A DNA stretch of 64,000 nt from Megamerina dolium (lineage: Eukaryota > Arthropoda > Insecta > Diptera > Megamerinidae), in the NCBI GenBank assembly GCA_963854835.1, contig OY978525.1, positions 97,977,388 to 98,041,387 of the forward strand. The letters run 5' to 3'. This document shows positions 9,431 through 18,293 of the stretch, in pieces. A program made the translations under genes and the position numbers. Below the pieces are notes generated by a model, which searched no databases, had not been told where the DNA came from, and saw only the letters and a list, made by a program, of their open reading frames with translations. Every line of letters begins with the position of its first letter. The stretch's first letter is position 1.

Positions 9431-10621
9431 TTAAATCATTTTCTTAATTTCTCCAGTCATGGGGTTATAGCTAATAACCCGATCATGTATGAGAAGGGCA
9501 TAAGCAGAAGTATTGGCAGGAATGTTTTTCAATGTCTTGAAAATTACCTTCACATCAATTGGTCCACTTTTCATTGCTTCATTTTGATGTGTTAAATCAA
9601 TTATTATGATTGGAGCAATTGATTTAAATTTACTGGGGGTTAATAAAGGTTGCATATTTCTTAGGTAGTATTCCTTTTGAAATTTGCAATACACATCATA
9701 TAGGAGTGCTAAACGACCATTTTCGATTTTAAGGTGCAACTCATCATAGGGATAAACTTCAGAATTTAGATGAACTTTTACATCGGTGAGATCACAATGA
9801 ACGAATTTTCTAGAGTTCTGAAATCCGATTAGCATGAATCGTGGTCGTTCACTTTGAACAGCCAATTTAACATTCCATAGATGATTTGTAGTCTGTGATA
9901 GTGTTGGATTAAAATGCATATCCCAACAACGAAATGCCATTGGTATAGACACTCCTCTTCGAATATTATTGTAAATATTTAATTTAGTTGAGTCTGCTAA
10001 TTGAATATGTGGCACTTTCCATATTAAATTAACTATAGTTAACACAATTTTATCATTCTCAGCAGCTACAGAGGAGAAGGCTATACCTTCATCAGTTTTT
10101 GATCGAAGAAGTATTAGTTCATGCTTTGCATTTAATATCACCTTATTATAATCTTCGGCAAAACCCAAAAGATGTTTTAAAGGTATGCAAAAATTAAATT
10201 GTCCATTGGTTATTTCAATGTCATCAGAAACACTCCAACCAGCATTCATCATCACTGTACTCTCATTAGGTGAGAGAGAGGCAAAAGCCTTCATTGTAGT
10301 TGCAATCCCTAAATGTCGGGTTCGATCAATTTCAATCCCATTCATTTCATAACGAATTTCATCGAATAAATATGATACGCAGTTATTCCGCATTTTTATA
10401 TTATGAGAGATAGTCTGTCCATTCAGTGTGGCAGTTCCTTCAATATAGATCATACTTTCCGAAGGTAGAATGTAGAGGTCTTGATTCTGAATAGGTATTC
10501 TAATTTCATCATTATTTTTATATGATTGTTGATACGCCGAATAACTGTGGTAATCCTTCTTAATGATGCTCTCATCATAAAGGGGTTGTTGCATAATATT
10601 AAGTACATCAGTTGACGTCAT
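9431..10621 (-). CDS. MCP: Polinton major capsid protein, double jelly-roll
   Basis: 396 aa from the ATG at 10621; the frame is open eight codons further from a GTG. It forms the hexon-like shell of the virion proposed for Polintons. Characteristic segments are IPIQNQDLYILPSESMIYIE, FDEIRYEMNGIEID, RCWDMHFNP, YPYDELHL and, near the C-terminus, IPANTSAYALLIHDRVISYNP. The size and the beta-rich pattern fit the double jelly-roll family found in insect Polintons. It is intact, with no stops. It lies immediately downstream of the penton-like gene on the same strand. Confidence 0.85.
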   Translation of the reverse strand: MTSTDVLNIMQQPLYDESIIKKDYHSYSAYQQSYKNNDEIRIPIQNQDLYILPSESMIYIEGTATLNGQTISHNIKMRNNCVSYLFDEIRYEMNGIEIDRTRHLGIATTMKAFASLSPNESTVMMNAGWSVSDDIEITNGQFNFCIPLKHLLGFAEDYNKVILNAKHELILLRSKTDEGIAFSSVAAENDKIVLTIVNLIWKVPHIQLADSTKLNIYNNIRRGVSIPMAFRCWDMHFNPTLSQTTNHLWNVKLAVQSERPRFMLIGFQNSRKFVHCDLTDVKVHLNSEVYPYDELHLKIENGRLALLYDVYCKFQKEYYLRNMQPLLTPSKFKSIAPIIIIDLTHQNEAMKSGPIDVKVIFKTLKNIPANTSAYALLIHDRVISYNPMTGEIKKMI

Positions 10622-10759
10622 TTGAAACGTTTTTCCTTCTTGCACTATCGTTTTTAATTTTAAATCCTAAGCTTTTTAAAAACTTTTTATTCAATGGTGA
10701 TAAGATATTTTGCTTTCGATTAAAATATTTACCATCAACTATATCAATATATAATCATT

Positions 10760-11446
10760 CTAAAGAGCCGGCTTTAAGTGGAGTCTTAATGCAATTTGTT
10801 CCTTGCGAAAATTTACTAAGTTCCCGTCTTGATCAACAATTCTCACCAAGAGTTGACTTATCCGTCTAGTGTTAACAGGTAAATAAATTAATGTTTGCGG
10901 TCGCTCACTTATTTTATACCCTGGTAAAACCGATACAGAAAACTGATGAATTGTATGAGCCGAATCATTGTTAATATATGACCCTGTAGTTATGTTGCAC
11001 TCGATTCGTAAAACGTTTACTTTCGAAATATCAACTTGTACATCAGATTGATGGTATTTATTAGGTTTTAATTCACGTCTGCTGAACCCCAACAATCCAC
11101 CAATTGTACGTTCACGATCAAAATAAATGGGGTCAGTAGTTGACAATATCTCAATTTGCATTGTATTGTTATTAGGTTCAATTTTCAAAATATCCTTTAT
11201 ATTCACATCTTCATACTTTTCAACAACAAAGTCAATTATATCATCAATTTCATATGATCCTATTGGAATTTCGATAACGTGGTCACCAATGTGAAATAAA
11301 TTATTTCCATAGTCCACATTAGGTATTGAGTGATAAGTGGTGAAATCAACTAGAGCACAAACGTAATCATCATTCAACTCTATGGGTGGAAAAAAATCTG
11401 CTGTTAGCTCTGAGCTTCTTCCAACTAATTCTATTGTTCTGGACAT
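10760..11446 (-). CDS. Polinton minor capsid (penton-like) protein
   Basis: 228 aa from the ATG at 11446 (MSRTIELVGRSS); 27 more codons are open upstream but look like hydrophobic leader noise. Fits the single jelly-roll minor capsid protein that occupies capsid vertices. Segments typical of the family are PPIELNDDYVCALVDFTTYH, IGGLLGFSRRE, LRIECNITTGSYIN, PGYKISERPQTLIYLPVN and LVRIVDQDGNLVNFR. It is intact. It sits between the integrase and the major capsid gene, and penton and hexon genes are usually neighbours in these elements. Confidence 0.85.
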   Translation of the reverse strand: MSRTIELVGRSSELTADFFPPIELNDDYVCALVDFTTYHSIPNVDYGNNLFHIGDHVIEIPIGSYEIDDIIDFVVEKYEDVNIKDILKIEPNNNTMQIEILSTTDPIYFDRERTIGGLLGFSRRELKPNKYHQSDVQVDISKVNVLRIECNITTGSYINNDSAHTIHQFSVSVLPGYKISERPQTLIYLPVNTRRISQLLVRIVDQDGNLVNFRKEQIALRLHLKPAL

Positions 11447-11519
11447 CTTAACTATAAATAGGATTATGATTAAATAAAATACACCACATTTCGTTTTATA
11501 TACTTTTTTATTTATAAAA

Positions 11520-12439
11520 TCATACAATATCGCTCTTATTTATCCATGAATTATGCTCTTTAGAGAATCCGAGCCATTTAATATAGGCTTTATCACCTGT
11601 AGTTTTTATAATTTTCTCAATTAAATACATATCAGGGTATTTCGTCTTCATAAGCTCATATTCATAAAACCCCCCTTTTATAGGATTTCCTTGATAGTCT
11701 TCCAGTGTATATGTTGTTGGATTAGTTTTTTGAATTTGCTTAATTTTAAATATCTCAGTAGTCCAATTCGGTGTATACCCCTTCTCAAAAGCATGCTTAT
11801 ATTTACTTATTCGAACATTTGACCCCACAGTGAATTTAGATCGATGAAAGACCTTCAAATGGTTATATACAGTTTCTAGAAGATCTTTCTCATTCGACGA
11901 ATTTACATCAACCGGTGCCATTTTTATCGTTCTATGTATTTTATGATTATATTCATCAACCAATTTTTGATAATTATTAATCCATCGATATGATCCGTTA
12001 TAGCTAAACTCCTTCCACATCATACCCTTTAATGTTCGATTAAAGCGTTCAACTATTGACGCCTTTAGCGGACTAAATGTTGAGTAATGATTAATGTTAT
12101 GCTCATCCATCAATTTTTTAAAATGTTTTTTGAAAAATTCTTTTCCATCATCAGTTTGAAGATTTTTCGGTATTCGTCGGTATTCTCAAATATATTCTTC
12201 ATGGCCTGTGTTACATGGTCGGCACTTTTTGTTTTAATCGCTATTGCCCAGGCGAATTTCGAGAAAGTGTCAATAATTGTTAGAAGGAATCGATATCCAC
12301 GATTTAATGCTGTGTATGCGCCCATTTCAACTAAATGCGCCTGCCACAAGTCATCAATACCTTTAGTAATTACTCGTCGGCGATTAAAATTTTTGCGAGC
12401 TTGTCGATGAAGATCTTTAACTAAATCTCGTTTACTCAT
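11520..12439 (-). pseudogene. INT: Polinton integrase, frameshifted and catalytically altered
   Basis: Retroviral-type (rve) integrase that would insert the element. The first frame (12439-12110) carries RKNFNRRRVITKGIDDLW and LLTIIDTFSKFAWAIAIK. The second frame (12113-11520) carries FSPLKASIVERFNRTLKG, with the third acidic residue, and a C-terminal chromodomain-like tail (YLIEKIIK...YIKWLGFSKEHNSWI). The frame changes near 12150-12185, so the protein is split inside the catalytic core. At the position after LWQA where the family has the first catalytic Asp, this copy has His. The start ATG overlaps the upstream gene's stop (ATGA). Both defects argue that this copy cannot integrate itself. 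Confidence 0.88.
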
Positions 12440-12885
12440 TCTTTTTGCTTATTTTCTTGATTTTTCAATATATCATACATTTCCATAGTCTCGTCTGGTG
12501 ATAATGAAGGTGTTTCCTTAAGTACATAGTATTTATATACATAGTGTTCGAGGTCTTCATGTAGAGAAGTTAGTCTAGCTTCTGTAGCTTTAATTTTCCC
12601 AAGTAGATCATTATTCAATGTTTCAATTTTAGAAATTAGAATCCTATTATCAACTTCATTTTTTTCTAGTTTCGACATTATTTCATTGACACGTTCATCA
12701 ACATATACCTTAGTGACTCCATCAGATTCATCAGCTGGTACACCGACTTTTGTTAATCGATGATTTTGAAAGCTTATATATTTGGATGAAGCGTTTGTCT
12801 TTACACCTAAAATTTTGTTCACACCTCGACGTAACCCCCCCTTATTAATACTCTCAGAATAACGACCAAACTTATCTACACTCAT
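12436..12885 (-). CDS. Coiled-coil, fibre-like Polinton protein
   Basis: 149 aa from a good ATG. Residues 1-40 are basic and Gly-rich. Residues 40-68 (LTKVGVPADESDGVTKVYVD) closely recall the 'RLTnVgdP.d..DaVnK.YVd' connector of trimeric adhesins and tail or adenovirus-type fibres. Residues 68-120 form a long amphipathic coiled coil (VNEIMSKLEKN, LISKIETLNNDLLGKI). A proline-rich acidic tail follows. I infer a trimeric virion spike or fibre, but no experimental family assignment is known to me. It overlaps the integrase start by ATGA and follows another virion-type gene, so these genes look co-expressed. Confidence 0.6.
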   Translation of the reverse strand: MSVDKFGRYSESINKGGLRRGVNKILGVKTNASSKYISFQNHRLTKVGVPADESDGVTKVYVDERVNEIMSKLEKNEVDNRILISKIETLNNDLLGKIKATEARLTSLHEDLEHYVYKYYVLKETPSLSPDETMEMYDILKNQENKQKE

Positions 12886-12915
12886 AGTGCTAGTGAATGA
12901 TATAGAGTCTCGTTA

Positions 12916-13949
12916 TCATATTATAATCTTTGATTCTCGTAATTCCTCAATAATGGATACTATCTCATTGTTATGACTGGAATTTCCAGCAGCTTGTGAT
13001 GCTATCAAGACACGAAGGCGATCAACCAACTCATTTGGATTATCCCAATAGATATAATTCGATTTAGCTGTATTTAACTTCATCACATCATCATTGATGA
13101 ACTGATTACGTTTCAATCCTTGACCCTTTTTTGGAGTTGATTTAAATAAATCTTTTAGAATTTGATATTTATACGCTTTCGTAACTTTCACTCCACCTGA
13201 TACCTCGAAATGTCGTTTATGCGCATTAGTTGATAAGAGAATTTCTTTATAGTTATCCAAATCTATATTATTATATACTTTCGGTACTTTATGAAAAAGT
13301 AATTGAAATAGACCTGGAGTTAAAGTCCAACTTCTTTCACCTATCTCAATTTTATCATCTTCAAATTTCATTGACTTATTTCCGAACATGTAATTTCCAT
13401 GAGCATCTTGATGAAATCCATATACCAAATCTAATTGCTTTTGCTGCTTTAAAAGTGAAATATTTGTTTATTTGTTATTAATTGTGAAGATGATGGCGAT
13501 TTTTCTAATGTTGATGAAATACTATCATGAGTAGTATCGACAAGAGTGTCACCGAACATTTTTGAATAAAAAACATCATCATTAGTAGTGGTGCTAGTAT
13601 TATTACGACCTTGTTTTGATGATGATACTCTCTTTGGTGTGCTGGTAGTAATTTTAGTCTTCTCATACGGTAAAGGATTTTCAGATTTAAATAGTTCCCG
13701 ATCACCTTTATATGCAGTATATTCATCTTTATAATCTTTAGGATGACCTTTAATATTCAATTCATTAGTGTTTAATGTGCCAGCTTTATCAATCAAAGCT
13801 TTCAGAGGTGTTGTTATAGGATGAAAAGTTTTTTCCAATTGATTTTCCGTATCAACTTCACCCAACTTGATACTTTTAAACTTTTGTTTTAGCGACTTTC
13901 GCGCCCTAACAATTTCTTTCAACATTTTTGGATCGACTTTCCGCAGCAT
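12916..13949 (-). pseudogene. Conserved Polinton virion-type gene split by a frameshift
   Basis: Two adjoining frames belong to one conserved insect Polinton protein. The first (13949-13449, from a good ATG) is Lys/Ser/Thr-rich (KMLKEIVRARKSLKQKFKS). The second (13428-12916) holds the conserved domain: WTLTPGLFQLLFHKVP, NYKEILLSTNAHKRHFE and ELVDRLRVLIASQAAGNSSH, ending IVSIIEELRE. The second part has no ATG near its beginning and its frame is open upstream to about 13465. A single-base change in the A/T-rich stretch around 13450-13470 therefore likely separates them. Function unknown; it lies between ATPase and fibre-like gene. Confidence 0.7.
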
Positions 13950-14014
13950 ATCTGCATGCTAGTATAGAATTATCTTAAATGTCTATATATATTCGATTCA
14001 TAGATTATATATAG

Positions 14015-14701
14015 CTAATATTTTATAAATATATCGAACCCTTTCCTATAACGTCCATCAGCAATTGGATCATCTTTAGATATTACGAGAAATCCATATT
14101 TATCACACCAGCATTCTTTACACATCTCATGAAACTGCTCATATGTAAGATCAGTTCCAACATGATCATTATACACATGCTTAATATTTAACTCATCTTG
14201 CTTAAACATTATTATTAAGTTAGCATTATCACGAATTAAATGCTTTGGAATGCGTGTATATGTTTGACATAAATAGAAGCTATCAATTTTATTATGACGA
14301 CCCATGCAGAAATATACTCGAATATTATTTTGTTTTTCACACGCGACATCATCAAATATCATAATGGAATTTTTTCTGGCTTCATTTGTTGGTATAACTT
14401 CCTCATTCTCTGAGAATGTGAAAAACCCCATCCCTTTTATGGGGGCGAGTAACTTCTTCAAATACTGATATTTCGGTTGATTAAGTGATTTCCCATAAAT
14501 ATAAATATTTTCAAATTTTAATCCATTCGGACTTTCAATTAAACTTATCATAACATTAGTTTTCCCACAATTCGATGGTCCGATAATTAAACATCTGATT
14601 GTATTCGGTAGTAGGAGTCCATGACGACGTTTTAAAGTATCATTTGTTTTAAAGTCTAAATTCCTGACAACAATTTTTTTATCCTGTCTTATGAACTTCA
14701 T
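14015..14701 (-). CDS. ATP: Genome-packaging ATPase, FtsK/HerA (A32-like)
   Basis: 228 aa from a good ATG. It would pump DNA into the capsid. Walker A is GPSNCGKT (residues 41-48) and Walker B is IMIFDDV (113-119), followed by a polar sensor-type region (CMGRHNKIDSFYLCQTYTRIPKHLIRDN). Length and layout fit the A32-like ATPases of Polintons. Intact. It is the first gene of the minus-strand block and is divergent from the PLA2 gene across 101 bp. In the old copy (19130-19190) only its last 50 bp survive. Confidence 0.92.
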   Translation of the reverse strand: MKFIRQDKKIVVRNLDFKTNDTLKRRHGLLLPNTIRCLIIGPSNCGKTNVMISLIESPNGLKFENIYIYGKSLNQPKYQYLKKLLAPIKGMGFFTFSENEEVIPTNEARKNSIMIFDDVACEKQNNIRVYFCMGRHNKIDSFYLCQTYTRIPKHLIRDNANLIIMFKQDELNIKHVYNDHVGTDLTYEQFHEMCKECWCDKYGFLVISKDDPIADGRYRKGFDIFIKY

Positions 14702-14802
14702 TTTAACAACTGAATTACATTATATAATAGCACATCCTCTTCAAATAATATTATTAGTATATTGTCATCATTTCATGTTGCAACAATAGATAACTATTAA
14801 TA

Positions 14803-15636
14803 ATGGGTTTATTAATTAAAAAAGGTCTCAGTCATAAAAAACAACTTCATGGTGGTGGACTTGTTGATGGGATAATTAATTCTTTACCAGTTGAATTACA
14901 TTTACCTGGCTATCAATTTTGCGGTCCTGGTACTAAGCTTAAAAAGCCTTTAAATAGAGGTGATAAGGGTGTAAATCCATTAGATGCTGCTTGTAGAGAG
15001 CACGATATTACATATTCACAAAACAAAGACTTAGATAGAAGACACATTGCTGATAAACAACTTGTTGAAAGAGCTTGGCAAAGAGTAACTTCAAAGGATA
15101 GTAGCATCGGTGAGAAGGCAAGTGCTTGGCTTGTGACAAACGCGATGAAATCTAAAGTTAAATTCGGAATGGGTAATAACATTACGAAGACGAGACGGAA
15201 ACGAAAATGTGTAAAAAGTAAATGTCCTAAAAAATTATTTACAACTGCCCTTGTGAAGGCGCGCAAAATTTTGAAACGTCAGATGCCTGATAGTGTTGAA
15301 AAAGCTGTGAAAATCGCACATAAAGTAATCAGTAATACATTTAGGGGGAATAAAGAGAATATCAATATTCCTAGAGTCATACAAATCCCCAAGGTTGGGG
15401 GATTTCTCCCCTTGGTACCAATCCTAACCGCATTGGGTGCACTTGGTGGTCTAGCATCAGGAGGATCGGCTATCGTTAAGGCTGTGAACAGCGCCAAAGC
15501 AGCTAGAGAGCAGTTGGATGAAGCAAACCGTCATAATAAGACAATGGAAGCGATTGCTATGGGAAAAGGTTTATATTTGAAGCCATATCGGAAGGGGTAC
15601 GGCTTCTTTTATCGGCCACAAGCAAAAAACTTTTAA
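14803..15636 (+). CDS. Virion protein with parvovirus-like phospholipase A2 domain
   Basis: 277 aa from a good ATG. The N-terminal domain (about 33-95) has the calcium loop YQFCGPGT (38-44) and the catalytic DAACREHDITYS (61-72, His67-Asp68), as in parvovirus VP1-type PLA2. In virions such domains act on endosomal membranes. A basic middle (KTRRKRKCVKSKCPKK) is followed by a Gly/Ala-rich hydrophobic segment (about 203-228) and a C-terminus ending GKGLYLKPYRKGYG. That order recalls adenovirus minor core or membrane-lytic proteins. It is intact, and only 2 nt separate its stop from the protease start. The old copy at 19269 is broken. Confidence 0.88.
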   Translation: MGLLIKKGLSHKKQLHGGGLVDGIINSLPVELHLPGYQFCGPGTKLKKPLNRGDKGVNPLDAACREHDITYSQNKDLDRRHIADKQLVERAWQRVTSKDSSIGEKASAWLVTNAMKSKVKFGMGNNITKTRRKRKCVKSKCPKKLFTTALVKARKILKRQMPDSVEKAVKIAHKVISNTFRGNKENINIPRVIQIPKVGGFLPLVPILTALGALGGLASGGSAIVKAVNSAKAAREQLDEANRHNKTMEAIAMGKGLYLKPYRKGYGFFYRPQAKNF

Positions 15637-15638
15637 GT

Positions 15639-15995
15639 ATGTTACCCAAGAGAGCGCTCACTGACGTTGACATTATAAAATTCGCGAAATATATACCACA
15701 CTTTCGCGGAGTATTCATGCGTGATACTCTTCCACGAAAACCTCATGTGATCGAGTGCGGAATTGTGAACCTTGATAGTATACAAAGCGGTGGAACACAT
15801 TGGGTAGCATACTATAAAAATAAAAGTCATATTGAATATTATGATAGCTTCGGAAATTTACCTAAACCAAAAGAACTGATAAAATATTTGGGGACAAACA
15901 TCAACTATAATTATAAACGTTATCAGAAATTCAATACATACACTTGTGGTCATCTATGTCTAAAAATTTTATATCAACTTTCTCACACTTTTTAA
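15639..15995 (+). CDS. PRO: Adenain-like cysteine protease
   Basis: 118 aa. It is the virion maturation protease of Polintons, family C5 (adenovirus protease fold). Catalytic residues are in order: His in GGTHW (54), Asp in YYDSFG (69) and Cys in YTCGHLC (103). It is short compared with adenain, as is usual for Polinton forms. Intact; starts 2 nt after the PLA2 gene stop, so the two are probably expressed from one transcript. A second, broken copy is at 20530-20884. Confidence 0.9.
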   Translation: MLPKRALTDVDIIKFAKYIPHFRGVFMRDTLPRKPHVIECGIVNLDSIQSGGTHWVAYYKNKSHIEYYDSFGNLPKPKELIKYLGTNINYNYKRYQKFNTYTCGHLCLKILYQLSHTF

Positions 15996-16052
15996 ATAAA
16001 TGAAATAAAAAACAATATAATTTTTTCACACCTCAACAAGCGAACAATAATT

Positions 16053-16118
16053 TTATTTATTTATTTTTATATAAGTAGTTGAATTATCTAAAACATTTAG
16101 AGCTTCGGTATATTTGAA
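16053..16118 (-). pseudogene. 3' end of the CARD-like gene, truncated
   Basis: The last 20 or so codons (FKYTEALNVLDNSTTYIKINK) match the intact gene at 20942-21289 of the older Polinton. Homology stops abruptly near 16118, where foreign sequence begins. The rest of the gene was replaced. A short open frame on the plus strand at 16165-16290 (starting MRIKKSILDEII) follows but has no recognisable identity. Confidence 0.75.
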
Positions 16119-16229
16119 GTTTGGGTAAAAACTTACCATCTTATTTCAATGCAGAAATAAGAGAATGCGCATAAAAAAATCGATACTCGATGAAATTATT
16201 GAAGATTTGGTGAATAAATTGGATTATTT

Positions 16230-16500
16230 GTCTCAAATAAGGAAAATGATGGTGATATTGATCTCACACTACAGTATCCCCAAGCGGTAAATACAATTTT
16301 ATCAATTCATTTTCCATTGTTTGAGCTTCAATCTCATGAATGACTATCCTTAATGGTTTCCCACAAAAAATAGTCCAAGAGGATCAAATCACAGCTTCAA
16401 GGTAGCCAATTGACATCAGCATTTCGGCTGATTATTCGACTTTCAAGGATGGTACGCAAAAGATTGATGGTTATGTTAGCTGTGTGGCATGTGCCCCCAT
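16230..16500 (-). pseudogene. Decayed mariner/Tc-type (DDE) transposase fragment
   Basis: Minus-strand translation of about 16500-16400 gives GGTCHTANITINLLRTILES followed by RIISRNADVNW. This is the region around the second catalytic Asp of a widespread insect DDE transposase, in which 'ACHTA..TI.LLR..L..RIISR' precedes a Trp-Pro motif. Stops and shifts follow, and only remnants like the phe-leu-trp-gly region appear near 16360. It sits inside the Polinton exactly where the CARD gene is lost. Confidence 0.6.
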
Positions 16501-16721
16501 AACTGAAAAATTTAGATTTCCTTAGTTCATTCTAGATAGAAACAAGACACTATTCCATTCAATATGAAAACCACTAAAATTGTTGTTACTTTTTATTAGA
16601 TACAATTTCAATTACATAAGTCATTTGAAAAATTTGTTATTCAAATAAAAACATTCAAATTTTATAATATCTTAAACTTGGTTAAATGAATTTTATAGTG
16701 GCACATTTGTAGAGTTTCACA

Positions 16722-17006
16722 TTATTCCAAAGTGTCCATATTATTCGTTGATGTTGTCTGATCGCTTACTTTGAGGTTATTCACCTTATCTTCAAGATAT
16801 CTGTCCACGCTTGAATTCGTTGGATGTATTCGATAATACATATCACATATTGGGCATAGACCATACGGCAGCTCCTCATAGCAATCGGTACATATATCGT
16901 GCGAGAGCTCGCATTGGCGTATGTCATTGTTATGAAACTTCTTACATTGTACACATTTTCCTACTAAAGATGCCTCCATCATCGCGAAAAATTTATTACA
17001 ATCCAT
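16722..17006 (-). CDS. RING-finger protein of the Polinton
   Basis: 94 aa from a good ATG. A RING-like zinc site is laid out as C18-x2-C21, C32, H36, C39-x2-C42 and C51-P-I-C54 (CVQCKKF, CELSHDICTDCYEELP, LCPICDMYY). RING proteins of this size usually act as ubiquitin ligases or as substrate adaptors. The remaining 30 residues are Ser/Thr/Asn-rich. It lies just inside the right inverted repeat. A role in handling the host, such as apoptosis or innate signalling, is a reasonable guess given the CARD-like gene of the same family. No shared BIR domain is present. Confidence 0.75.
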   Translation of the reverse strand: MDCNKFFAMMEASLVGKCVQCKKFHNNDIRQCELSHDICTDCYEELPYGLCPICDMYYRIHPTNSSVDRYLEDKVNNLKVSDQTTSTNNMDTLE

Positions 17007-17257
17007 ATTTGTACCAATTATTTTGAACTAAATATTTCAACGATCGGTCGTTGTATTTATACTAACGAATTGAGTCAAATACACGAAGTAGTTAAAAAGC
17101 GCGAAGAAACGTAAGTAACGGATTATCACTATCAGCGCTCTAAAGAGATCGCCAACAAAGGATACAACACGAAGGACAAAGCTAACTGTTGATCGTTATT
17201 TTTTAAATTATTTTTTCGGAGAATTCATATCGACATTGTTCATGCACCCACCAATAA

Positions 17258-18038
17258 AACTCATATAATTTTTTTTGGTGATCATGCTAGCTACATATAT
17301 ATTGGGCTATAAATAGTCTAATATATACATATGTAGCTTATACCGACCGCATAGCTCGCATAGCTGATAAGCTATCCTAAGCGATTCAACATATGAGTCA
17401 ATTGCAAACAAGTAATTCAAATATAATTTGTATACATTAACCTATTCAACATGAATAATGAAAAAAAAAACCTACCTCAACAAAAAATATATGTAGCCTA
17501 TGTAGCTACAAACTATAGCCACACACATATGCACTTACTATATCAACCGCTACAAGTCATATCTGCTTGCTACCGATCATGCTAGCCTGGTAGCACAGCT
17601 CGATTCAATATCATCATCACGCCTAAGCCACCCCGCCACACCCTCCGCCCACCCACGCCGTCACACCTAAGCCACCCCCACCAGACCCTCCGTCCCAACG
17701 CCCCCCACCCCTCACACCCTCCGCCCCAACGCCCCCACTCCTCACATCTAGGCCACCCCTCCACACCCCTCCGCCCACCCATCATGCCATCTCCCTCTCA
17801 CACACCTATCAAGATAGCTGCAACCGTGCCACGCCTTTCTCACTCTTACACACTGCGAAGATAGCTTCACACATGCTGCCTCCCTCACATACACACATGC
17901 CCTCTCCCTCACACACACTGCCGATCTACTGTCTCCCTCTAACACACAGCTAAGATAGCTTCAAACATGTCGATCTTCCGTCTCACTCTAACACACACGT
18001 TTAGATAGCTGATCCAGAATCCCCATATTATATCTACT
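17258..18038 (-). repeat. Right terminal inverted repeat of the Polinton
   Basis: Inverted copy of 2434-3391, shorter by about 165 bp because the (GT)n run and one 215-bp unit are missing. It ends ...CCCATATTATATCTACT, directly followed by the ATTGAA duplication. Small open frames here (e.g. 17582-17945) are repeat artefacts. Confidence 0.92.
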
Positions 18039-18293
18039 ATTGAACATATGTAGTCTTATTTATACTCATATTTGGGCAACAAATTGGACTTTGCACTATG
18101 TAAAAATGTAAACAGACAATTTTGTAAACTAAAGTGACTTCGATTCCAATAGTTGCTGACACAGCAACAACATGGATGTCGACTTTGTATAGCATAACCG
18201 AAAAGAACATTTGCTCAATAACCGGAAGCCTGGTCGGTGGCTTTGCATGCAAATGTAAACCAACGTTTGCTTACTAAGTGTAAGCGTGGATAT
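18039..18293 (-). repeat. Family C LTR, copy 1, part after the Polinton
   Basis: Continues the LTR begun at 2256 and matches 24113-24397 and 47044-47325. It is cut again at 18294 by a second insertion and resumes at 18728-18772, where it ends short of the usual ...GGTCACTACA terminus. Confidence 0.8.

Larger units (their letters stand above)
2434..18038. mobile_element. Polinton/Maverick element, nearly complete, 15.6 kb
   Basis: The element begins AGTAGATATAATATGG and ends with the inverted copy. It is flanked on both sides by ATTGAA (2428-2433 and 18039-18044), the 6-bp duplication typical of Polintons. The unoccupied site is visible in two paralogous LTRs, near 24107 and 47041, where ATTGAA occurs once and the flanks join. 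Inside are the hallmark genes: protein-primed PolB, integrase, A32-like ATPase, double-jelly-roll capsid, penton-like minor capsid and adenain-like protease. The integrase and one virion gene are frameshifted and the CARD gene is truncated, so this copy is probably immobile despite intact ends. Confidence 0.95.

Noticed and set aside
14913..15497. Minus-strand frames opposite the PLA2 gene
   Set aside because: Shadows of a clear plus-strand gene with recognised motifs.
16722..17006. Inhibitor-of-apoptosis protein
   Set aside because: Only a RING-like site is present; no BIR domain is found around it.
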